From: Candidatus Finniella inopinata
GTDB taxonomy: Bacteria > Pseudomonadota > Alphaproteobacteria > Paracaedibacterales > CAITNM01
Direction of reading: 5' to 3'
Assembly (NCBI GenBank): GCA_945903885.1
Contig: CAMDPB010000061.1
Span: 1 to 6,669, forward strand
Length of the DNA: 6,669 nucleotides
The notes beneath the pieces are model-generated. The model worked only from the letters and a program-made list of their open reading frames with translations. It was not told the DNA's origin and made no database searches. Positions 1 to 5,059 of the stretch are shown piece by piece; position 1 is the stretch's first letter; the number at the start of each line of letters is the position of its first letter. The position numbers were made by a program, and so were the translations under genes.

Positions 1-477
1 GCAAAAAAATCTATAAATTCTAGAGAACTACAAACCAGAAACGAATATTCTCATGCTATTTCATATCATGATCATTGGATGAAACAATGCCTTGCGTGTA
101 TTAAAAAAATTCTACCCAGTGATACTCTTATTATTTTTACTAGCGATCATGGCCAATTAATTGGGGAAGATGGTCTATTTGGGCATAATTTAATGCGCTC
201 TGAAGTTGTTGATGTGCCAATTTGGGCTTATGCAATCAATGCTAACCAATGCCTAAATCACTACTTAAAAAGTCAAAAGATTTGTAGTCATTATGATTTA
301 GGTAAGCAAATAGCTAAGCTTTTCGGTGCGGAGATTACTAACCCCAATGAAGATCCTACACTGCAATTTGTGCATGGTACGGAATTACACACCAATTATG
401 AATACATGCCCTGGAAAAAAACCAACGGAAAGGCCAAGTTTTTAAAAACAGAAAAAATTGGTGTGACAGCTAAATAG
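1..477 (+). CDS. Sulfatase / phosphoethanolamine-transferase-like hydrolase, C-terminal part (5' end missing)
   Basis: The reading frame is open from base 1, so the N-terminus lies outside the window; 158 residues are visible. The fragment resembles the last third of alkaline-phosphatase-superfamily enzymes (sulfatases and lipid-A or lipid phosphoethanolamine/phosphoglycerol transferases). The main evidence is the FTSDHGQLIGEDGLFGHN segment at about residues 46-63 of the fragment. In that fold the Asp-His pair of the SDHG motif (about 49-50) supplies metal ligands, and a GxxGHN-type loop follows. A VPIWAYA strand comes soon after, as in family members where the chain returns to the core sheet. 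The nucleophile Thr/Ser or formylglycine site and any membrane segments would be upstream and cannot be checked, so sulfatase, phosphatase and transferase cannot be separated and the substrate is unknown. If membrane-anchored, it would act on surface glycolipids in the periplasm. The C-terminal tail is basic (KKTNGKAKFLKTEKI). I see no convincing terminator after it; the next gene has its own promoter. Confidence 0.8.
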   Translation, partial: AKKSINSRELQTRNEYSHAISYHDHWMKQCLACIKKILPSDTLIIFTSDHGQLIGEDGLFGHNLMRSEVVDVPIWAYAINANQCLNHYLKSQKICSHYDLGKQIAKLFGAEITNPNEDPTLQFVHGTELHTNYEYMPWKKTNGKAKFLKTEKIGVTAK

Positions 478-530
478 AAATCTTTTCTGAACTGTGCGTA
501 TTCCATGAAAAAAACTAAATTACAAGAATG

Positions 531-558
531 TTGACAACCACCTAAATTAATGTACAAT
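531..558 (+). promoter_or_regulatory. Sigma-70 promoter for the cold-shock gene
   Basis: A perfect -35 box TTGACA (531-536) is followed after 16 nt by TACAAT (553-558), which matches the -10 consensus at five of six positions. Transcription would start near 564-567, leaving an untranslated leader of about 200 nt before the csp start codon. This is the strongest promoter-like sequence in the window. It lies just downstream of the sulfatase stop codon, so csp is probably transcribed separately from that gene. Confidence 0.7.
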
Positions 559-564
559 AAAAAA

Positions 565-768
565 GATGTTTACTACTACTCTTAAGATACTCAAGTCTGC
601 CATAATGCTATTGAACATAATTTTGTGTACACATAAAACAATATTCTCCAGATACATCCAGACAGTGTTGACAAAGGGTGACTTAACTGAAAGGTTAGGG
701 ACATAAACTCTTAACGGTTGTTTTAATAGTTAAAATGACCAAACACGAAACTAATTAAGGAGACTAAA
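565..768 (+). promoter_or_regulatory. Long 5' leader of the cold-shock mRNA with alternative short stems
   Basis: No credible gene is present between the promoter and the csp start. The second half holds several short complementary segments. CTTAAC (682-687) pairs with GTTAGG (694-699). TTAAC (711-715) can pair with GTTAA (729-733), or with the upstream GTTAG (694-698, one wobble). TTTTAA (721-726) can pair with TTAAAA (730-735). CTCTTAA (708-714) is complementary, with one bulged G, to TTAAGGAG (755-762), which contains the Shine-Dalgarno sequence. Several of these pairings exclude each other. Long structured leaders are known for cspA-type mRNAs, where the fold changes with temperature. That this leader behaves so is inference; I do not see an obvious match to the enterobacterial cold box. 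The start point depends on the predicted transcription start. Confidence 0.45.
757..762 (+). promoter_or_regulatory. Ribosome binding site of the cold-shock gene
   Basis: AAGGAG lies 6 nt before the ATG at 769. It is a near-ideal Shine-Dalgarno sequence and fixes the start codon. It is also the segment that could be sequestered by 708-714. Confidence 0.85.
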
Positions 769-972
769 ATGGCAACAGGTACAGTGAAATGGTTTAACGC
801 AACTAAAGGCTTTGGATTCATTCAACCTGAAAATGGTGGCAGCGATGTGTTTGTTCACATTAGTGCACTAGAACGCGCAGGACTTGCGACTTTAAATGAA
901 GGTCAAAGAGTTAGCTATGAACTTGCTACAAACAAGGGCAAAACATCTGCAGTTAACATAAAGCCTCTATAA
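769..972 (+). CDS. CspA-family cold-shock protein
   Basis: This 67-residue protein is a single cold-shock (OB-fold) domain, the usual length for bacterial CspA-type proteins. The nucleic-acid-binding motifs are intact: RNP1 as KGFGFI (residues 13-18) and RNP2 as VFVHI (27-31), after the family's typical start MATGTVKWFN. Aromatic residues W8, F9, F15, F17, F28 and H30 provide the stacking surface for single-stranded RNA or DNA. Such proteins act in the cytoplasm as RNA chaperones that melt secondary structure, in cold or as general growth-phase proteins; which member of the family this is cannot be told from sequence. The start is set by AAGGAG 6 nt upstream. The gene has its own promoter about 230 nt upstream and its own terminator about 30 nt downstream, so it is probably monocistronic. 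The long leader suggests post-transcriptional control. Confidence 0.96.
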   Translation: MATGTVKWFNATKGFGFIQPENGGSDVFVHISALERAGLATLNEGQRVSYELATNKGKTSAVNIKPL

Positions 973-1003
973 GCTATTTCACAATAGTTTACTTAAAGAC
1001 TTT

Positions 1004-1035
1004 GGCTGTCCTTTTAATTAAGGGCAGCTTTTTTT
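1004..1035 (+). terminator. Intrinsic terminator of the cold-shock gene
   Basis: GGCTGTCCTT (1004-1013) pairs with AAGGGCAGCT (1020-1029) across a 6-nt TTAATT loop, giving a 10-bp stem with two G-U pairs. A run of seven T follows (1029-1035). It lies 32 nt after the csp stop codon and separates csp from rpsU. Confidence 0.88.
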
Positions 1036-1042
1036 ATGGGTA

Positions 1043-1069
1043 TTGAAATCCCTTTAAAACCATGATAAT
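1043..1069 (+). promoter_or_regulatory. Possible rpsU promoter
   Basis: TTGAAA (1043-1048) is followed after 15 nt by GATAAT (1064-1069), which matches the -10 consensus at five of six positions; the spacing is shorter than the preferred 17 nt. TAATAA (1066-1071) gives 17-nt spacing but a poorer -10 match. rpsU needs a promoter after the strong csp terminator, and this is the best candidate in the short gap. Confidence 0.4.
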
Positions 1070-1100
1070 AATTATAGCTTGAGAGGCAGGTGATTAAATC

Positions 1101-1304
1101 ATGGAAGTCCAAGTCCGCGATAACAATATTGAACAAGCGCTGCGGGCGTTAAAGAAGAAGATGCAACGCGAAGGCGTGTATCGTGAAATGAAGATGCGTA
1201 GGCATTTTGAAAAACCTTCAGAACGTCGTGTACGCGAGCAGTCCGAAGCTATGCGACGCTACCGCAAATTAATGCGAAAGCGTATGGACCGTGATGGCTA
1301 TTAA
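1101..1304 (+). CDS. rpsU: 30S ribosomal protein S21 (bS21)
   Basis: This 67-residue, very basic protein matches bS21 along its length. It has the N-terminal strand MEVQVRDNN, the helix with ALRALKKKMQREG (about residues 15-27), the conserved REMKMRRHFEKPSERR segment (about 28-43), and an Arg/Lys-rich C-terminal helix ending RKRMDRDGY. bS21 sits on the platform of the 30S subunit near the 3' end of 16S rRNA and helps base pairing between mRNA and the anti-Shine-Dalgarno sequence during initiation. The start is supported by AGGTGAT (1088-1094), which extends the usual complementarity to the 16S 3' end, 6 nt before the ATG. In many Proteobacteria rpsU heads an rpsU-dnaG-rpoD operon. Here it is close to those genes but on the opposite strand and convergent with rpoD, so it cannot be co-transcribed with them. 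Confidence 0.97.
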   Translation: MEVQVRDNNIEQALRALKKKMQREGVYREMKMRRHFEKPSERRVREQSEAMRRYRKLMRKRMDRDGY

Positions 1305-1327
1305 GCACTTGCGTTACTAAAAAATTT

Positions 1328-1356
1328 AAAGAGAGGCTTCGGTATCTATTTTTTTT
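1328..1356 (+). terminator. Probable rpsU terminator
   Basis: AGAGGC (1332-1337) pairs with GTATCT (1342-1347) around a TTCG tetraloop closed by C-G. The stem has one G-U pair and one G-A mismatch and can be extended by A-T pairs at its base after a second mismatch. Eight T follow at 1349-1356. The stem is weak, but a C(UUCG)G loop plus a T-run 24 nt after the rpsU stop fits an intrinsic terminator. An A-run at 1319-1324 means it could also act weakly on the other strand. Confidence 0.6.
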
Positions 1357-1406
1357 GTTTTGGATCACCAGACGATTCTCTCAATATAGGATAAACTGTA
1401 ATGTAT

Positions 1407-1433
1407 AAAAAAACCCGCTAGCTAGTAGCGGGT
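1407..1433 (-). terminator. Intrinsic terminator of the ftsH-dnaG-rpoD unit
   Basis: The perfect 8-bp inverted repeat ACCCGCTA (1413-1420) / TAGCGGGT (1426-1433) has a 5-nt loop. Read on the minus strand it is followed by seven T (complement of the A-run 1407-1413). It lies 27 nt after the rpoD stop codon. There is no T-run on the plus-strand side, so it works in the minus direction only. Confidence 0.92.
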
Positions 1434-1460
1434 CATTGGCAGAAAACTACACTGCCGTTT

Positions 1461-3317
1461 TTACGTATCTAAGAAACTACGCAATTTACGTGAACGGCTT
1501 GGGTGTTTTAGCTTACGCAACGCTTTCGCTTCAATTTGGCGAATACGCTCACGGGTTACGGCAAACTGTTGACCAACTTCTTCTAATGTATGGTCACTGT
1601 TCATTCCTATGCCAAAACGCATGCGCAGCACGCGTTCTTCACGTGGCGTTAGGGATGCCAAAATTCGCGTGGTTGTTTCCTTTAAATTCGCATTAATAGC
1701 AGAATCAATTGGCTGCATTGCATTTTTGTCTTCAATGAAGTCACCTAAGTGTGAATCTTCCTCGTCACCGATTGGTGTTTCAAGAGAGATTGGCTCTTTA
1801 GCAATTTTCATAACTTTGCGAACTTTATCAAGTGGCATCATTAGTTTTGCTGCAAGCTCCTCAGGAGTAGGCTCACGACCAATTTCATGCATCATTTGAC
1901 GAGAAGTTCTAACCAATTTATTGATGGTTTCAATCATGTGCACAGGAATACGAATTGTTCTTGCTTGGTCTGCAATAGAACGCGTAATTGCTTGGCGAAT
2001 CCACCATGTAGCATAGGTTGAAAACTTGTAGCCACGACGGTATTCGAACTTATCAACCGCTTTCATTAGGCCAATGTTACCTTCTTGAATCAGGTCTAAG
2101 AACTGTAAACCACGGTTAGTGTATTTTTTAGCAATAGAGATAACCAAGCGTAGGTTTGCTTCGATCATTTCTTTTTTTGCACGAGTCGTTTCGCGTTCAC
2201 CCTTTTGAATGCAGCTTACAATTTCTTTGAAACGTGCATATGGAAGGCTAACAGTTGTTTCAATTCCATCCATTAGTACAATAAGGTCTTCTATTTTTGC
2301 TAAGTGCTTTTCGCAAAACTCTTTCCATCCTTTTTTTGTATTTTTGGAAATTTTGGAAATCCAGTCAGAATTTATTGTTGAGCCATTGTATTCTTTCAAA
2401 TACTCTTCGCGTTTAACCCCGGAAGCTTCAGCAAGCCCAATAATGTCGCGTTCTAAAACATTAATAGGACGAATTGTATTAGCGTGAAGATTAAGTAAAT
2501 CCTCAACACGCGCAGGATTCATGCGAATATCTTCAAAAGCTAATATAAGTTTTTCGCGAATGTCTGCTAGTTCTTTTGATTTTTCTTTTTTTGCTAGAGC
2601 CTTAATATAAACGTCTTGAGAAATTAAAAAGTTTTTTAGCTGTTCTAAAAGTCGAGTCCTGGTAGCGTCATCAATTTCCGGAACCTTAGCCTCAGGTTCT
2701 TCGTTTTCAACTTCTTCTTCAAAATCTTCAACTGTATCTTCATAGGCTGCGTTACTATCGAACGTGATGATATCACGCACTAGCATTTGTGCATTTGAAA
2801 GTTTTTCTTGCCAGCCATTAATTGTGTTATAGGTAATAGGGCTTTCGCATAAACTGCCAATTAGAGTAATTTTTCCACTTTCAATGCGCTGTGCAATCGC
2901 GATTTCCCCTTCACGAGATAGCAACTCAACGTTACCCATTTCACGAAGGTACATACGCACCGGATCATCAGTTCGTCCAGAAATATCTTCTTCTTCTTCT
3001 TCGGCTTGTTCATCAAATTTAAAAGCTGAAAGATCGTGTTGCAGTTCACCTGAAAGAGGGGCTTCTTCAACTTCATCAGAATCAACAACACTTATACCCA
3101 TGTCTGCAAGGGTGGTCATAGCTTCATCAATTTGTTCTGAGCTTAATTGTGCTTGAGGAAGAGCTTCGTTCAGCTCATCATAGGTGATGTAACCACGCTC
3201 TTTTCCACGATGGATCAATTTTCTAAGAGAAGGGTTTGTTTTTCCTAATTCGATAAGTGGAATCTCTCCATCTTGTTCGATATCTGGTGAGATCTCTTTT
3301 TTTAATGCTTTTGCCAT
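1461..3317 (-). CDS. rpoD: RNA polymerase primary sigma factor (sigma-70)
   Basis: This is the housekeeping sigma factor that directs core RNA polymerase to -35/-10 promoters, 618 residues long from the chosen ATG. Visible in order: region 1.1 (about residues 1-80, with RGYITYDELNEALP), an acidic linker (EEEEED near 106-111), region 1.2 starting DDPVRMYLREMG (117-128), a non-conserved insert up to about residue 375 with a second acidic patch near 197-209, regions 2.1-2.4 (about 380-450, with ANLRLVISIAKKYTNRG and FSTYATWWIRQAI), region 3 (about 451-525), and region 4 with its helix-turn-helix (LEEVGQQFAVTRERIRQIE, 578-596). The end KHPSRSRKLRSFLDT is typical of alphaproteobacterial RpoD. I chose the ATG at 3317 because AGGGA lies just upstream and it leaves a 23-nt gap after dnaG. 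The frame extends to a TTG at 3374, which would overlap dnaG and has no ribosome binding site. It is last in the unit after dnaG and is followed by a strong terminator. Confidence 0.96.
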   Translation of the reverse strand: MAKALKKEISPDIEQDGEIPLIELGKTNPSLRKLIHRGKERGYITYDELNEALPQAQLSSEQIDEAMTTLADMGISVVDSDEVEEAPLSGELQHDLSAFKFDEQAEEEEEDISGRTDDPVRMYLREMGNVELLSREGEIAIAQRIESGKITLIGSLCESPITYNTINGWQEKLSNAQMLVRDIITFDSNAAYEDTVEDFEEEVENEEPEAKVPEIDDATRTRLLEQLKNFLISQDVYIKALAKKEKSKELADIREKLILAFEDIRMNPARVEDLLNLHANTIRPINVLERDIIGLAEASGVKREEYLKEYNGSTINSDWISKISKNTKKGWKEFCEKHLAKIEDLIVLMDGIETTVSLPYARFKEIVSCIQKGERETTRAKKEMIEANLRLVISIAKKYTNRGLQFLDLIQEGNIGLMKAVDKFEYRRGYKFSTYATWWIRQAITRSIADQARTIRIPVHMIETINKLVRTSRQMMHEIGREPTPEELAAKLMMPLDKVRKVMKIAKEPISLETPIGDEEDSHLGDFIEDKNAMQPIDSAINANLKETTTRILASLTPREERVLRMRFGIGMNSDHTLEEVGQQFAVTRERIRQIEAKALRKLKHPSRSRKLRSFLDT

Positions 3318-3340
3318 TTTTTCCCTAATTCCTTGTCTAC

Positions 3341-5059
3341 TTATTGTTCTTTTGTCGCTTTTAAGCGCTGCCAATTTAATATATTAAAATCATTCTTTAA
3401 GTGCTCAGCGCTTTGCTGTTGGTCATTTTTCAAAAACTGCTGGTTGTGCAACTTATTGTATGCTTCAACCCATCCACTTTTTGTCATTTTTTGATCATAG
3501 CCGATTTTTGCAAAGGGTACACGACTATAGAAACGCTCATCGTCAAAATTCTGCAAATGCACTAGATCTGCCGGTAATTCCTTTTGGATGTCTTCATTAT
3601 GGAAGCCTCCAGAAAAATATTCAATCAAGTGTTGTCGATGTGTTTCTATTTCAGGATCTTTGAAATTTATTCCCATTAATAACTCACTTACCTCTTCCCA
3701 TAGATAGGGATGATTAACTAGCGTTACCAGTAAAATTTTTTCGAGTGTAATCCCGGTTTGTTGAGGTAGGGCAACTTGCTTCTTTTTATAAGGAGTAGAT
3801 TTCTGTTGTTCGATGCTGTGAAGAAAAATGTCAAATTGCCGGAGATATGCTTGTCGCAGATCTGTATTTTCAAGACGTTTTAAATAGTCTTTTAAAAGTC
3901 CTTTGATCTGTAGAAATTCCTCGGGGGTTAGCTGATTCAGAGAAAAATTCCTTGTGACGTCTTGCCAGAGAAGCGAATAAATAGGCTGCACTGTATTGAA
4001 TAATTTTTCAAAAGCTGCACGTCCTGAATTTTTAACATAGGAATCTGGATCTTCTCCTTTAGGCAAAAATAAAAATTTAAGGCTCTGAGTTGCATTTAAA
4101 AATGGTAGAATTTTGTCGATTGTACTAAAGGCTGCTTTTTCACCAGCAGTATCACCATCAAATGCAATAATCGGGCAGGGGGTGTGGCGCCATAATTGTT
4201 GCAGATGTTCCACACCAAGAGCAGTACCAAGCGGTGCTACAGCATACGGCAAGCCTTCTTGATGTAGGCGAATGACATCCATATATCCCTCAACTACTAT
4301 GGCTTTACCGCGCAAGTGTTTTCTTGCCTGTGGTAGGCCGTATAGTACATAGCGCTTTTGAAAGACAGGGGTTTCTGGCGAATTAAGGTACTTTGGCTCA
4401 CCTTTATCAAGAATACGACCACCAAAAGCGATAACCTGATTTCTTGTGTTTATAATTGGAAAAATTAATCGATTACGAAATCGATCATAAGAATGACCGT
4501 CATCCGCTTTTAAGGAAAGTCCAGCGGCACTGATTCTCTCTAAGCTAAAGCCCTTACTTTTTAGGTGAGAAAGTAACCCTTGGTTGGGGGCATAGCCAAG
4601 GCGAAACAATTCAATGCTTGCTTGGGTTACTTGCCGATTGTTTAAATAAGTTCGCGCACTTTCTCCTAAGTTACGTTGCAACTGTTCCTGATACCATAGA
4701 CAAGCGGCTTCTAGAACACCAAATAGGTCATCGTTTTTAGGGGCGGCTTGAATGTGTGCTTTTTCCGGAAGCTTAATACCAAGTTCATCAGCTAAAAGTT
4801 GAATGCTTTCAATAAAATTTAAGTTTTGGTTTTCTTGAATGAAATTAAAATGATCTCCACTAACACCGCAGCCAAAGCAATGATAAAGCCCGCGATCATC
4901 GTCAATGCTAAAGGATGGAGTTTTTTCATTGTGAAAAGGGCACAATGCTTTGACCGTTCGGCCTTTTTTAAAAATCTTTGTTGTACGTCCGATAAGATCC
5001 GATAGCTTTATGCGATTTCGGATCTCATCAAGAAAGGGAGTAAGTTCATGGTTAGCCAT
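3341..5059 (-). CDS. dnaG: DNA primase
   Basis: DnaG synthesises the RNA primers for DNA replication at the fork, in contact with the DnaB helicase. The 572-residue protein is full length and in the family's usual range. The N-terminal CHC2 zinc-binding domain has ligands C40, H43, C61 and C64 (CPFH...CFGC). The catalytic RNA polymerase domain shows the basic motif RFRNRLIFPI (193-202), FGGR (212-215) and KYLNSPET (223-230). The Toprim metal-binding core has EGYMD (257-261) and DGDTAG (301-306), followed by PKGEDPDSY (333-341). The remainder, from about residue 430, corresponds to the poorly conserved helicase-binding domain. The ATG at 5059 lies inside the end of ftsH (8-nt overlap) and has no clear Shine-Dalgarno sequence, so its translation is probably coupled to that of ftsH. 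rpoD follows 23 nt downstream, an association common across bacteria. Confidence 0.97.
   Translation of the reverse strand: MANHELTPFLDEIRNRIKLSDLIGRTTKIFKKGRTVKALCPFHNEKTPSFSIDDDRGLYHCFGCGVSGDHFNFIQENQNLNFIESIQLLADELGIKLPEKAHIQAAPKNDDLFGVLEAACLWYQEQLQRNLGESARTYLNNRQVTQASIELFRLGYAPNQGLLSHLKSKGFSLERISAAGLSLKADDGHSYDRFRNRLIFPIINTRNQVIAFGGRILDKGEPKYLNSPETPVFQKRYVLYGLPQARKHLRGKAIVVEGYMDVIRLHQEGLPYAVAPLGTALGVEHLQQLWRHTPCPIIAFDGDTAGEKAAFSTIDKILPFLNATQSLKFLFLPKGEDPDSYVKNSGRAAFEKLFNTVQPIYSLLWQDVTRNFSLNQLTPEEFLQIKGLLKDYLKRLENTDLRQAYLRQFDIFLHSIEQQKSTPYKKKQVALPQQTGITLEKILLVTLVNHPYLWEEVSELLMGINFKDPEIETHRQHLIEYFSGGFHNEDIQKELPADLVHLQNFDDERFYSRVPFAKIGYDQKMTKSGWVEAYNKLHNQQFLKNDQQQSAEHLKNDFNILNWQRLKATKEQ

Noticed and set aside
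483..511. Possible terminator TTTTC...GAAAA after the sulfatase gene
   Set aside because: The stem is only 5 AT-rich base pairs with a 19-nt loop and no following T-run.
668..673. A second perfect TTGACA upstream of csp
   Set aside because: No acceptable -10 hexamer lies 15-19 nt downstream (the segment reads around AAAGGTTAGG), so it is not called as a promoter.
605..706. A 33-codon ORF in the csp leader, starting ATG at 605 (MLLNIILCTHK...)
   Set aside because: It has no Shine-Dalgarno sequence, no recognisable protein features and no sign of coding composition. It lies inside the predicted untranslated leader. A regulatory leader peptide is possible but not supported.
2861..3091. Minus-strand frame of 76 codons overlapping rpoD in another frame
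   Set aside because: It lies wholly within the rpoD coding region in a shifted frame. The lysine run is the out-of-frame reading of the acidic EEEEED stretch, not a separate protein.
1436..3156. Several plus-strand open frames of about 86-96 codons (1436-1696, 1609-1899, 2209-2487, 2884-3156)
   Set aside because: They are antisense to rpoD, whose protein sequence is conserved throughout. Their translations are low-complexity or show no family resemblance, and none has a convincing ribosome binding site.
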